64,000 bases of DNA from an uncultured Oscillibacter sp. (GTDB lineage Bacteria; Bacillota; Clostridia; Oscillospirales; Oscillospiraceae): NCBI GenBank assembly GCA_910578935.1, contig CAJTSM010000006.1:82961-146960 (forward strand), written 5' to 3'. The notes under the pieces are model-generated. The model did no database searches. It was not told the DNA's origin and saw only the letters and a list, made by a program, of their open reading frames with translations. Of the stretch, positions 51,956 through 60,331 are shown in pieces. Position 1 is the stretch's first letter; every line of letters begins with the position of its first letter. The position numbers were made by a program, and so were the translations under genes.

Positions 51956-52443
51956 AGCTGCCTCCTTTTGTTCGCCGGATTTGGCGAGCAATCGCTTTTG
52001 GTCCCCCATTCCGGGGAGCAATCTCCTAAAATTTGAGGGGGTTCCTCAATTTTAAGGAAACCCCAAACGACCGCCATTTTTGACGGGCGTGGAATTGCGC
52101 CGGTTACTCGGTCCAGATTTGGATTGACCTGCATCATTTTCCTATATTGAGCCCAGTAACCTCCCTGGTTCGCTGCCCCCAAAATTGGGGAGAGCGCAAA
52201 CTTGCCCAATCAAAGCCGCCAGTGTTGGCGGTATCAGGGGGAATCAAATTTCGTGCCCCTTTGCTCTACGCTTTTCGTAGAACGGACCAGCCGGACGAAA
52301 AACGTACGCTTGGGGTTCATCCGTTTTCCAGACGAAGGGGCTATTAGCCATTTTGAGCAAATAGGGGGCGGGAGATTTTCCGCCCCTTTGAAAGGAGCAT
52401 CAAATTTCGTGTCCCTTTGGGTGTTGCAGATTTGCAATCCCCT
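51956..52443. other. Structured non-coding stretch between hicB and the repressor
   Basis: No gene with a ribosome site. Minus strand hairpins include GGGGTTTCC / GGAACCCC and CCCCGGAATGGGG. A wider dyad GGTTACT (52102-52108) ... AGTAACC (52155-52161) encloses GGTCC...GGACC-like arms. A 21-base repeat with one mismatch, ATCAAATTTCGTG..., occurs at 52243-52263 and 52399-52419. Confidence 0.5.
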
Positions 52444-53034
52444 CTATTTGCCCTCCTCCGCCCCCTCTGGCTCGTCCTGGGCGGCGGGGGTGTCCGTATC
52501 CCCGGCGGGGGCTGGCGGCGCTTCTGGGGGGTTCTGGGCTTCCTGCTGCCGGTATTTTACGAACAGAGCAAACTTTACAAGCGTCTCAAGGTCTTCATCG
52601 GACAGTTCTTCTACTATGTTGAATAATTGCTCTTTGGCGTCAGCAACCTTCGGAGGCTCCAGAGCTGACCGGGCAGTATTGGATAACCTGTTCAAGCCTT
52701 CTTCAAAATCATCGGTTCTAACATATTTATGTGGTCCATTGCCAAAAATTATTTCTTTTTTGCCCACCTGGAGATCATCCGGGAGAACGGTATGGCCCGT
52801 AATCCCTAAAGCATCGCTTTCTCTTAAAACGTATTTAGGGTCCCACACATTGCCTGATAAATAATCCATGCTTACACCAAAGTAGTCAGCCAACTTCCGT
52901 AGTGTATCGCTTGACGGTGTGGTTCCTTTTTTCCAATATGATGCACTCGATTTGTTTAGCCCAATTGTTCGCATGACGGCAGAGGGCGTAACACCCTTTT
53001 GTTTACATAGCTTTATGAAATTGTCATAAAACAC
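52444..53034 (-). CDS. XRE-family phage repressor
   Basis: The true start is the GTG at 53034 (FYDNFIKLCKQKGVTPSAVM after the initiator), preceded by GGGGCGGTGA. The N-terminal 65 residues are a Cro/CI helix-turn-helix (IGLNKSSASYWKKGTTPSSD, TLRKLADYFGVSMDYL), then a linker and a Pro/Ala/Glu-rich tail (QEAQNPPEAPPAPAGDTDT). Divergent from the Cro-like gene across a dyad operator. Probably maintains the integrated state. Confidence 0.9.
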   Translation of the reverse strand: MFYDNFIKLCKQKGVTPSAVMRTIGLNKSSASYWKKGTTPSSDTLRKLADYFGVSMDYLSGNVWDPKYVLRESDALGITGHTVLPDDLQVGKKEIIFGNGPHKYVRTDDFEEGLNRLSNTARSALEPPKVADAKEQLFNIVEELSDEDLETLVKFALFVKYRQQEAQNPPEAPPAPAGDTDTPAAQDEPEGAEEGK

Positions 53035-53070
53035 AAATTCACCGCCCCTCGTTTGTCGCATTTGAATAAA

Positions 53071-53139
53071 GTTGAATGGTTCCGTAAAACAGGGCTTGCA
53101 AAGTTGAATAATTCCGTATATACTACGGATAGATTCAAC
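53071..53139. promoter_or_regulatory. Repressor operator region
   Basis: Two related sites lie between the divergent repressor and Cro-like genes. O1 (53071-53086) is GTTGAATGGTTCCGTA. O2 is a 37-base dyad (53103-53139) with arms GTTGAAT / ATTCAAC outside and ATTCCGTA / TACGGAT inside, centred at 53121. Confidence 0.75.
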
Positions 53140-53185
53140 CACTACACACAACATATCACAAAACGGAAAGGAGTGCAAGCAGGAA

Positions 53186-53386
53186 ATGAAGATCAGCAAA
53201 AACAAGCTGGGACTGGCTATGCTTAATGCTGGAGTTGAATCTATCCGGGATTTGGCGGCGGCGTCCGGGGTGTCCATCAATACCATCAGCCGGAGCAACA
53301 ACGGCGGCACCGTGAAACTGACCACCCTGCGGAGGATAGCGATGGCCCTGAACGTAGAACCGGCGGAGCTGTTGGAGGAGGGTTAA
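53186..53386 (+). CDS. Cro-like XRE regulator
   Basis: A 66-residue helix-turn-helix protein (AGVESIRDLAAASGVSINTI, KLTTLRRIAMALNVEPAELL). It should bind the operators between it and the repressor, favouring the early operon. It heads a long plus-strand operon that runs to about 56.8 kb. AGGA lies just before the ATG. Confidence 0.85.
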   Translation: MKISKNKLGLAMLNAGVESIRDLAAASGVSINTISRSNNGGTVKLTTLRRIAMALNVEPAELLEEG

Positions 53387-53388
53387 TT

Positions 53389-53475
53389 GTGGATCTGTTA
53401 TTCATGTTTGCCGCGGCATGGCAACTCACACGCTGGCTGGTGGCCTTGGTGAAGCGAATTGAGAGAGGAGTGTAA
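53389..53475 (+). CDS. Small hydrophobic peptide, 28 residues
   Basis: GTG start preceded by GGAGGAGGGTTAATT: LLFMFAAAWQLTRWLVALVK plus a basic end (RIERGV). One amphipathic or membrane helix. Tightly packed between the Cro-like and excisionase-like genes, which supports it being real. Function unknown. Confidence 0.5.
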   Translation: MDLLFMFAAAWQLTRWLVALVKRIERGV

Positions 53476-53478
53476 CTC

Positions 53479-53667
53479 ATGCCTGACATGATCTTGACCG
53501 TGCCGGAGGCGGCGAAACTGCTGAAGGTGTGCGACAAAACCATATATACTTGGACGCACCGGGCAGACTTCCCCGCCGTGAAGATCGGCAGCGTCACGAG
53601 AATACCTTATTCGCTACTCATGGGGTGGGTGAACGCCCAGGCTACAAAAGGAGGAAACGAGTTGTGA
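53479..53667 (+). CDS. Excisionase-like HTH_17 protein
   Basis: A 62-residue winged-helix protein of the MerR-like excisionase family: ILTVPEAAKLLKVCDKTIYT then ADFPAVKIGSVTRIPY. Such proteins direct integrase toward excision or act as replication regulators. GAGAGGAGTGTAACTC precedes the ATG. Confidence 0.82.
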   Translation: MPDMILTVPEAAKLLKVCDKTIYTWTHRADFPAVKIGSVTRIPYSLLMGWVNAQATKGGNEL

Positions 53668-53924
53668 AAATTGAAATCCATCTGCTGCGGTTTTACGTCC
53701 GGGTTTGGGACCCGGCGGCGGAAACCAACCGGGAGGAGCCGATTACCCTGACCAAGGACCAGCTTCGGGCGGCGGGGCTGCTTGAGGCATCAAGCAAGGA
53801 GGTCCTTACCCGCATTTGCAAACGCCGGGGCCTCCAGCTCCTGGACGCTGGCACGGCCGAGCGCCGTACCGTCACCCTGGACCTGGATGAGCTCTGGAGC
53901 TGCGGGGAGGGCGACACCCATTGA
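53664..53924 (+). CDS. Hypothetical phage protein
   Basis: An 86-residue protein starting at GTG (VKIEIHLLRFYVRVWDPA) with AAAAGGAGGAAACGAGTT upstream. It overlaps the previous stop. Contains LTKDQLRAAGLLEASSKEVL. No family recognised. Confidence 0.65.
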   Translation: MKIEIHLLRFYVRVWDPAAETNREEPITLTKDQLRAAGLLEASSKEVLTRICKRRGLQLLDAGTAERRTVTLDLDELWSCGEGDTH

Positions 53925-54547
53925 ATGACTATCCGCTTGACGCATTTCTGTTCTATCGCTCCTATCGGGAGGCGCTGAACGGCATGACCCAGAAAGACCA
54001 GCTTGCTACGCTACTGGCGATTATCGACTATGCCCTGTATGGCGTGGAGCCAAAACTGACCGGGAAAATGCCTACCTCCATTTTTACCGTTGCCCGCCCT
54101 GTTATCGATGCCAACAATGCCCGCCGTGCAGGGGGAAAAAAGGGTGGTAGGCCGAAGAAGAAAACCATAGGTTTTTCTGCTGATGAAACCATAGGTTTTG
54201 AAAAAGAAAAACCTGACGCATTATATAATGAAGAACATAGAGATGAAAAAGAACCCCCTAATAGTCCCCCCAGGGGGAAGCGGGAGCGTTTCACTCCTCC
54301 ATCCGTGGACGAGGTATCCGCCTTTTGCCTGGAGCGGAAAAACGGCATTGACCCGGAGGAGTTTGTCTCGTTCTATGCCTCCAAGGGCTGGAAGGTTGGG
54401 ACAAGCCCCATGAAGGACTGGCGGGCCGCTGTGGTCACCTGGGAGAGAAAGCGGGCCAAGACCGAGGAACCGGAGCCCGACCACGCCAAACGGGGCCGTC
54501 TCGTTGTAGGCGAGGACGGGGAGGAAGTGGCGGTGTTCGATGGGTGA
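53921..54547 (+). CDS. DUF6291-like replication-associated protein
   Basis: A 208-residue protein starting with TTG (GGGAGGG nine bases upstream) as NDYPLDAFLFYRSYREALNG, DQLATLLAIIDYALYGVEPK, a basic linker AGGKKGGRPKKK, and a C-terminal DnaD-like helical part (SFYASKGWKVGTSPMKDWRA). This head is found in Firmicutes phage replication proteins upstream of DnaB-type helicases, as here. Confidence 0.72.
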   Translation: MNDYPLDAFLFYRSYREALNGMTQKDQLATLLAIIDYALYGVEPKLTGKMPTSIFTVARPVIDANNARRAGGKKGGRPKKKTIGFSADETIGFEKEKPDALYNEEHRDEKEPPNSPPRGKRERFTPPSVDEVSAFCLERKNGIDPEEFVSFYASKGWKVGTSPMKDWRAAVVTWERKRAKTEEPEPDHAKRGRLVVGEDGEEVAVFDG

Positions 54548-55820
54548 GTATCATCTGCCGGAGAACGCCGAGGCATCCATCATCGGCTGTCTGCTGCTGT
54601 GCCCGGACACCAAGCCCGCCGTCTCCCGTCTGGTCACTGAGGGCGATTTCTCCCCCGGCCTGAACGCCGCCTTGTTCTCCGCCGCCCTGGAGCTGGAGGA
54701 GCCGGACAGCGCCGTGTTCCATGCGGCGGTGAAGCGGCGGGGGTACACCCTGCCGGACGGTTTCTTTCGGGAGCTGGGAGACATCGCCATAAGCCGGGCC
54801 AACGTGGAACTGTACTGTTCCCTGCTGCGGGACAAGGCCCAAAGGCGCAAGCTGGCCGCACTGGCGGACGAAATGCGGGCGTCCATCGCCGATGGTTGGG
54901 AAGCGGCGGAGATCATTTTCGAGGCCGTCTCCAGGCTTGGAGAGATTGAGCGGGGGACGCTGGCGGCAGACATCGCGTCACCGTCTGACGCCTGGGAAGC
55001 GTTCTTTGCGCATCGGGAGCGGGTCCTGGACGGCAAAGGCGCGGTGCCTACTGGCTTCCAGCCGCTGGACCGTATTCTTGGGCGTGGTATGCTGCGGTCC
55101 GGCCTGTATGTGCTCGCGGCCCGTCCTGGTATGGGTAAGACTACCCTTGCCCTCCAGATCGCGGACAGCGTAGCCAAGACAACAGGCCCGGTGCTGTTCG
55201 TGTCCCTGGAGATGGCGGTGGAACAGATCCAGGGCAAACGCCTTGCCCGCATGACGGGAATCCCTTCTGACGAAATCCTGTTGGGCGATGAAGAGCGATT
55301 GGACTATGACAAGATCGTCGCCGCCAGCAATGTTTTGAAAACCATCCCCGTGTACATAAGCCGCCGCCCGGCGGCTACCGTGGCCCAAATCCGCCATATG
55401 GCGAAGTCCATTCCCGGTGTTCAGTGCGTGGTGGTGGACTACCTGGGCAAGGTCACTCCGGCGGATAAGCGGGACTCCCGCTATGAGGCCGTGACGGATA
55501 TCTCCGGGGCCTTGAAAACCCTGGCGGTGGAGCTTGGCGTCCCGGTGCTGGCCCTGGCACAGCTGAACCGGGAGAATACCGGGAGGAGCGACAAGCGGCC
55601 CCAATTGTCCGACCTGCGGGATTCCGGCGCGATTGAGCAGGACGCCGACGGCGTGATAATGCTGCATCGGGCGGATTACTACGAGCTGGACGAAACGCCA
55701 ATGGGGGCCGGTGAATCGGTGGAACTGGAGATTATCGTCCGAAAGAACCGCCACGGGCATATTGGGAGCTGTTCCGCCGGATTCTTCCCGGCTACTGGGA
55801 AAATTATAAAAACTAAATAA
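54540..55820 (+). CDS. dnaB: DnaB-type replicative helicase
   Basis: A 426-residue phage DnaB. The N-terminal domain (MGEYHLPENAEASIIGCLLL) is followed by the RecA-fold ATPase: Walker A AARPGMGKTTLALQI (Lys about 200), LFVSLEMAVEQIQGKRLARM, Walker B CVVVDYLGKVTP, and LSDLRDSGAIEQDADGVIML near the end. Shorter than chromosomal DnaB (~450). Indicates that the element can replicate after induction. Confidence 0.93.
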   Translation: MGEYHLPENAEASIIGCLLLCPDTKPAVSRLVTEGDFSPGLNAALFSAALELEEPDSAVFHAAVKRRGYTLPDGFFRELGDIAISRANVELYCSLLRDKAQRRKLAALADEMRASIADGWEAAEIIFEAVSRLGEIERGTLAADIASPSDAWEAFFAHRERVLDGKGAVPTGFQPLDRILGRGMLRSGLYVLAARPGMGKTTLALQIADSVAKTTGPVLFVSLEMAVEQIQGKRLARMTGIPSDEILLGDEERLDYDKIVAASNVLKTIPVYISRRPAATVAQIRHMAKSIPGVQCVVVDYLGKVTPADKRDSRYEAVTDISGALKTLAVELGVPVLALAQLNRENTGRSDKRPQLSDLRDSGAIEQDADGVIMLHRADYYELDETPMGAGESVELEIIVRKNRHGHIGSCSAGFFPATGKIIKTK

Positions 55821-55834
55821 AAAGAGGAAAAATC

Positions 55835-56089
55835 ATGAACAACACCAAGATTCTGCAAATCATCCCTGCCCCTGCTGACACGCACGCCGTGCATGAGTTT
55901 GAGGGCCAAGCGTGCGAGGTCCCCATTGTTGCCCTTGCCCTTGTGGAAGAACAGGGCCTTGGGAGATATGTCGTCGCAATGGAGATGCAGCATGAAGGGA
56001 CAATCGTTATTGCGGAGAATGAGCCCGGCTTCATGTTTATTCTGCCTACAGGGGACCACCTGGAGCGGAAGGAGGGGCTAGGCGAATGA
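55835..56089 (+). CDS. Hypothetical phage protein
   Basis: An 84-residue protein (MNNTKILQIIPAPADTHAVH, EFEGQACEVPIVALALVEEQ, EPGFMFILPTGDHLERKEGL). Small beta-rich protein of unknown role. AGAGGAAAAATC precedes the ATG; overlaps the next start by four bases. Confidence 0.6.
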   Translation: MNNTKILQIIPAPADTHAVHEFEGQACEVPIVALALVEEQGLGRYVVAMEMQHEGTIVIAENEPGFMFILPTGDHLERKEGLGE

Positions 56090-56271
56090 GCTATTTCAGG
56101 ACATGCCCCCATTGCGGGGCCGCACTCGACCCCGGTGAGGTTTGTACCGATTGCCGGGCAAAAGAAGGAGCCCCCGCCAGTGCTTCCAACGCTGGCGAGG
56201 GCGGTGTGGAACAGAATAGCCACGCTGTTTCCGCCTCCACTATAACTGAAAATGGAGGATTTGTCAAATGA
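56086..56271 (+). CDS. Small zinc-ribbon protein
   Basis: A 61-residue protein with the CPHCGAALDPGEVCTDC zinc ribbon at the N-terminus and a Ser/Glu-rich tail. Overlaps genes on both sides by four bases, so it is part of the early operon. Function unknown. Confidence 0.62.
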   Translation: MSYFRTCPHCGAALDPGEVCTDCRAKEGAPASASNAGEGGVEQNSHAVSASTITENGGFVK

Positions 56272-56477
56272 ACGAGATCGAAAAAATCCAGAGGTACATT
56301 CAGTTGACCGGCGTAGAGTACAGGCTTGGGTCACCGTATCAAATGAATCTCGGGGAATTGTTTGTGCTTTCCGAGATGGATGACAAAGGGGCCGCAATTT
56401 GCCTTGCTTTCAACTATGGCCGGGCGAAAGGAGAACGGAGCGCCAGGGCCGCACGGAGGAGGGGGGCCACGGTATGA
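56268..56477 (+). CDS. Hypothetical phage protein
   Basis: A 69-residue protein (MNEIEKIQRYIQLTGVEYRL) ending in a basic tail (GRAKGERSARAARRRGATV). It overlaps the previous and next genes by four bases each. Unknown. Confidence 0.55.
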   Translation: MNEIEKIQRYIQLTGVEYRLGSPYQMNLGELFVLSEMDDKGAAICLAFNYGRAKGERSARAARRRGATV

Positions 56478-56614
56478 ATCAGACTGCCAAGCCGAACCTG
56501 ATGAAGGTAGCCCAGGAGCTCTCCCGCTGCAAGAACCCGGAGAAGGCCGTAAATGCCCTGGTTTCCCTGCTTGCGGCTGAGCCTGAAATATTCCAAAAGA
56601 GGGTGGTAAAATGA
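56474..56614 (+). CDS. Hypothetical phage protein, 46 residues
   Basis: MNQTAKPNLMKVAQELSRCK, NPEKAVNALVSLLAAEPEIF. A short helical protein in a chain of overlapping four-base starts and stops. Unknown. Confidence 0.5.
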   Translation: MNQTAKPNLMKVAQELSRCKNPEKAVNALVSLLAAEPEIFQKRVVK

Positions 56615-56763
56615 CAATGGAGGAAAAGATTGCCCAGGCTATGCAGAATCCTGACTTTGCGTCCATCGTGCGCATTATGACCCTTGCAGATGATGAAAAG
56701 TTGGGCATCATCTATCATTTCGTGCTTGCTTTGCTAAGCGGGAGGGCGCGGGATGGGGGCTAA
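56611..56763 (+). CDS. Hypothetical phage protein, 50 residues
   Basis: MTMEEKIAQAMQNPDFASIV, RIMTLADDEKLGIIYHFVLA. Short helical protein; its start overlaps the preceding stop by four bases. Unknown. Confidence 0.5.
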   Translation: MTMEEKIAQAMQNPDFASIVRIMTLADDEKLGIIYHFVLALLSGRARDGG

Positions 56764-57108
56764 GAGCCAACGCAAAGGCCGCGCCGCTGAGTTGGAGCTT
56801 GCCCGTCTCCTTCAGGGCTGCGGCTACGATGTGGAGCCGGGGCGGGCCCTGAACTTTGGAGAGAAGCCGGACCTGTGCGGCCTCCCTGGTGTATCGGTGA
56901 CGGCCTCCCCGCCGTCTTCTTCCGCCGGTCCCGTGAACCGTGGGCGGTGGTCATGCGGCTGGGGGACTGGCTGGAGCTTTACCGCAATTATCCGATTCTA
57001 TCCGGTTTAGAGAGGGGGGAGATCATTGACACCAAAGCAGGAAAAGGCCATTGCGGCCTTGCTGACCCAAAGCACAAAGCAGGAAGCGGCGCGGGCGGCG
57101 GGCATTGA
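56753..57108 (+). pseudogene. Broken Holliday-junction-resolvase-like nuclease gene
   Basis: The first frame gives GAKSQRKGRAAELELARLLQ, GCGYDVEPGRALNFGEKPDL CGLPGV, as in phage VRR/RusA-like or archaeal-type resolvases. The part with the catalytic ECK motif that should follow is missing, and the C-terminal part reappears in another frame (DGLPAVFFRRSREPWAVVMR, LGDWLELYRNYPIL). An internal deletion and shift have destroyed the gene. Its exact 3' end is uncertain and overlaps the next gene. Confidence 0.72.
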
Positions 57109-57388
57109 CCCCCGCACGCTGCGCCGGTACTTCGAGGACCCCGAGTTTCAAAAAGCCTACCGTGCGGCTTTCAGCGGGCTTGTGGAGGACGCCACACGGA
57201 GGGCCCAGCAGAGTATAGCACCGGCCCTCCAAGTGCTGCGTGAGCTTTCGGAAGACGGGGAAGAAGCAGGACCGGTCCGGGTGTCCGCCGCCCGGTCCCT
57301 GCTGGAGTACAGTCTGCGCCTGACGGAGCAGCTTGACATTATGGAACGTTTGAAGGAATTGGAGGACACTGTAAATGGCCAGTGTTGA
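57026..57388 (+). CDS. Helix-turn-helix protein, terminase small subunit-like
   Basis: A 120-residue protein starting with TTG (GGGGGGAGATCA upstream): TPKQEKAIAALLTQSTKQEA and AARAAGIDPRTLRRYFEDPE, a DNA-binding helix-turn-helix typical of terminase small subunits or phBC6A51-like proteins. No terminase large subunit follows. It overlaps the next gene by 14 bases. Confidence 0.65.
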   Translation: MTPKQEKAIAALLTQSTKQEAARAAGIDPRTLRRYFEDPEFQKAYRAAFSGLVEDATRRAQQSIAPALQVLRELSEDGEEAGPVRVSAARSLLEYSLRLTEQLDIMERLKELEDTVNGQC

Positions 57389-57641
57389 AGCACGGCTTGC
57401 CGCCCTGGCAGAGACAATCAGGCGGCGGCAGTTTGCCCATGAGGGACCGATGGACGCGCTTTCGCGAAGCCTGGAGGAACTCGAAGGTGAGCTTTTGGGC
57501 CTGGATGATCTGGGCAAGGCCGTTCTCCTGGCAGAGCTGAACCGGGAAGGGGAAGACGGGGCCGAGGCCGTGGGCTTGGAACCGGAAAACCTGGAACGGT
57601 GGATAGCTGACATTCGGGAAAACAAAAAACTGATTTGGTGA
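57375..57641 (+). CDS. Hypothetical phage protein
   Basis: An 88-residue helical protein (MASVEARLAALAETIRRRQF, DALSRSLEELEGELLGLDDL). Unknown; ends 13 bases before the tape-measure gene. Confidence 0.55.
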   Translation: MASVEARLAALAETIRRRQFAHEGPMDALSRSLEELEGELLGLDDLGKAVLLAELNREGEDGAEAVGLEPENLERWIADIRENKKLIW

Positions 57642-57654
57642 AGGAGGTGAGCGC

Positions 57655-59889
57655 ATGGCAAATGACGGCACTGTAAAGATCGGTGCGGAGATCGACGAAA
57701 AGGAATTTTTATCCAGCCTTTCCAAGCTCGGCAAAGCCGCGAAATCAGCCCTCAATAACATCACAGTCGACATTGAGGTTGACAAAAAAGGTTTTTCCGC
57801 TGAGTTATCAAAACTTGGGAAGGACGCTGATCCGGTTGAAGTTCCCGTAGAGGCCGACACCGATCAATTCAAAAAGGGACTTGATAACCTTGAAAGGGAA
57901 GCACAGAAAAACGTGACTTCCCTCAAGGAGTTGAACCGGGCCCTTGAGCTCAACCCCGAAAGCACGGACTTACTCATTGAGAAGCAAAAACTCCTTCAAT
58001 CCGCCGTTTCTGCTGCTGCCAAAAAGGCAGATGACCTCAATTCCGCTTTGAAAAGTGCAAAGGTGTCTGGAAAGGTCGAGAAAAACGCGGAGGCATACCG
58101 GAAACTTGTGATTGAGTTTTCAAACGCCGAAGCGGAAGCCAAGAACATGCAGGCGGAATTGGATGACGTTTCTGACAAGCTGAAGAATGGGCAGGGCGCA
58201 ACCGAAAACTTGGAGGATGCGACCGATGATCTTGGAAGGTCCTATACCAGTGTCGGCGATATCATCAAAGGCGTGGCAATCGGGGACCTGATTTCCAGCG
58301 GTGTCCAAGCGGCTATCAGCGGAATCAAGGACTTGGTTGGGGAGCTCTGGAACCTGGACGACGCCACAAAGGAGTTCCGGGAGGCCCAGGGCAAACTAAA
58401 CACTGCTTTTGAAGCCGCTGGAATGGGGCCGGAGGCAGCAAAGCGGGCATATTCCGACTTCTACAAAATATTGGGAGAGACGGACACCGCGACGGAGGCA
58501 TCCCAGCTTTTAGCAAAGCTGGCAAACAGCGAGGAAGACCTTTCGACATGGACGAATATTGCGGCTGGTGTGTTCGGAACCTTTGGCGATTCATTGCCCA
58601 TTGAGGGTTTGATTGAGGCTGCAAACGAAACGGCGAAAACGGGAAAAGTTACAGGCGTATTGGCTGACGCATTAAATTGGGCGGGAATTAGCGAAGACGA
58701 GTTCAATGACGGACTAGCCGCTCTTGGAACTGAAAGCCAGCGTAATGACCTCATCATGAACACGCTTTCAAACACCTACGATGAAGCTGCCGGGGCCTTT
58801 TACCGAAACAATGACGCGATAATTGAGGCCCGAGAAAACCAAATCCAGCTTGACGAGGCAATGGCCACGGTGGGAGAAACCATTTCCAAGATCAAAAATT
58901 CCTTTTTGAATGAGCTGTCTCCTGTCATCTCCGAAATTGCAGGGAAGTTTGCGGAGCTTGCCGCCTCTGTCGACTGGGAGGAATTGGCGTCCAGGGTTGG
59001 TGACTTTGTTGGAAGCATTGACTTGGATTCTATTTTTGACACCATCGAAAACGCTCTTAGAAACGTGGATTTCGATTCCTTGTTTGACACCATCGGGGAT
59101 ATCATCGGCGGACTGATTTCCTTTGCGCGAGCCATAGCCCCGGTTGTAAGCACTGTTGCGGAGTTTGGCGCACAGCTCTTTGGATTCTTTGAGCGGATGA
59201 ACCCACAAGTAAAGTTATTTTTGGTTGGCTTCCTGGGGGCTATCGTGGCTGTTGGGAAACTGGGCGGCGCAATTTCTTCCGTAGGCGGCGCTGTCTCTGG
59301 GGTTGGGAAGATTGCCTCGGCGTTCAGTAGCGGAGCCGGGGACCAATTTTACAACACCTTTTTAAAATGGTCCGTCATTATCATCGCTATCATAGGTTCT
59401 CTTACCCTGTTAATCGCCATGATAAACACCTTGATGGGCAAGGGTGACGAAATGAAGTCAACCCTGAACTCTATGGGCGGGGCAATGAACGGCATGAATG
59501 GGGGAGGGGCCATGAAGCCCCGCGCAAAGGCTAAAGCGGCGTCCCCGGCCCTTTTGGCGGCAGAGCCCGCCAGTGAGGAAGGAAGCGAAGAAGGGGCCAG
59601 TATCACGGCCTCGGCCTTCTCCCGTGCCTCCGCAATCCGTGCCCTAGAGAGCGCCATTCCAAACGTGGAAAGCCGGGTTGCCCTGGCGACGGCGGCAATG
59701 GCCCCGGCGGCGGGGTATGTGCCTCCGCCCCTGGCCCATTCCGGCGGTGGCGTGGGTTCCCCCCAGCCTGTACAGCAGCCAACACACCAAACCATCAACA
59801 TCAACTTTACTGGAGATCTTGCCCAGTTGGGCAGAGTTTTGAAACCTATCATCGACGCTGAAACCCAACGAATTGGGACCGGCGTTTAA
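57655..59889 (+). CDS. Phage tail tape-measure protein
   Basis: A 744-residue protein. The N-terminal 200 residues are coiled-coil (AKKADDLNSALKSAKVSGKV, KNMQAELDDVSDKLKNGQGA), followed by the TMP core (EFREAQGKLNTAFEAAGMGP, LIEAANETAKTGKVTGVLAD) and two hydrophobic stretches (GFLGAIVAVGKLGGAISSVG; WSVIIIAIIGSLTLLIAMIN). It sets tail length in siphophages and is the only clear virion structural gene here. GGAGGTGAGCGC precedes the ATG. It appears intact. Confidence 0.88.
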   Translation: MANDGTVKIGAEIDEKEFLSSLSKLGKAAKSALNNITVDIEVDKKGFSAELSKLGKDADPVEVPVEADTDQFKKGLDNLEREAQKNVTSLKELNRALELNPESTDLLIEKQKLLQSAVSAAAKKADDLNSALKSAKVSGKVEKNAEAYRKLVIEFSNAEAEAKNMQAELDDVSDKLKNGQGATENLEDATDDLGRSYTSVGDIIKGVAIGDLISSGVQAAISGIKDLVGELWNLDDATKEFREAQGKLNTAFEAAGMGPEAAKRAYSDFYKILGETDTATEASQLLAKLANSEEDLSTWTNIAAGVFGTFGDSLPIEGLIEAANETAKTGKVTGVLADALNWAGISEDEFNDGLAALGTESQRNDLIMNTLSNTYDEAAGAFYRNNDAIIEARENQIQLDEAMATVGETISKIKNSFLNELSPVISEIAGKFAELAASVDWEELASRVGDFVGSIDLDSIFDTIENALRNVDFDSLFDTIGDIIGGLISFARAIAPVVSTVAEFGAQLFGFFERMNPQVKLFLVGFLGAIVAVGKLGGAISSVGGAVSGVGKIASAFSSGAGDQFYNTFLKWSVIIIAIIGSLTLLIAMINTLMGKGDEMKSTLNSMGGAMNGMNGGGAMKPRAKAKAASPALLAAEPASEEGSEEGASITASAFSRASAIRALESAIPNVESRVALATAAMAPAAGYVPPPLAHSGGGVGSPQPVQQPTHQTININFTGDLAQLGRVLKPIIDAETQRIGTGV

Positions 59890-59911
59890 TAAAAAACAGG
59901 AGGAACTTTCA

Positions 59912-60304
59912 ATGAACTATTACGTCACCGTCAACGGAGAGAACCGCACATTGCCCGCCCGGACCCCGGAAGTAGATGACCGGATCATCGCAATCCAGAA
60001 CATCAACCGGAGAATCCGGTCCGGCGAGATCACCCGGCGGGAGGCCAGACAGGAACAATACAACTTTGTTGTAGTCAGTACCAGGGAAACCCTGCCACCC
60101 TTAGATCAAATGGATCTGGGAGACTTGGAGGCCAAAGTGGCCGAAATCATTGCTGCATACCAGCGCCCCGCCATTCAGGCGAAGGTTGAGGCGTCTCTGG
60201 ACGTACTCAAAGACGTCATGAACCGGCCCGAGGTTAAGAATCTGTTCGCCGCGCTGGACAAGGTAAGCAAAGAATCCGTGAAAAGCAAGGCTTCCCTTAC
60301 TTAA
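59912..60304 (+). CDS. Hypothetical phage protein
   Basis: A 130-residue protein (MNYYVTVNGENRTLPARTPE, VDDRIIAIQNINRRIRSGEI). ATG at 59912 follows ACAGGAGGAACTTTCA. Possibly a tail-assembly chaperone, but such genes usually lie before the tape measure; no firm call. Confidence 0.58.
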   Translation: MNYYVTVNGENRTLPARTPEVDDRIIAIQNINRRIRSGEITRREARQEQYNFVVVSTRETLPPLDQMDLGDLEAKVAEIIAAYQRPAIQAKVEASLDVLKDVMNRPEVKNLFAALDKVSKESVKSKASLT

Positions 60305-60331
60305 TCGCAGACATGGAAAGGAACTGAAAAT

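Noticed and set aside
51940..52209. 89-codon minus-strand frame running into hicB
   Set aside because: It overlaps the hicB start, has no ribosome site, and its sequence looks like translated non-coding repeat.
52202..52864. 220-codon plus-strand frame overlapping the phage repressor
   Set aside because: Antisense to the repressor and continuing into the repeat-rich gap; no family and no start signals.
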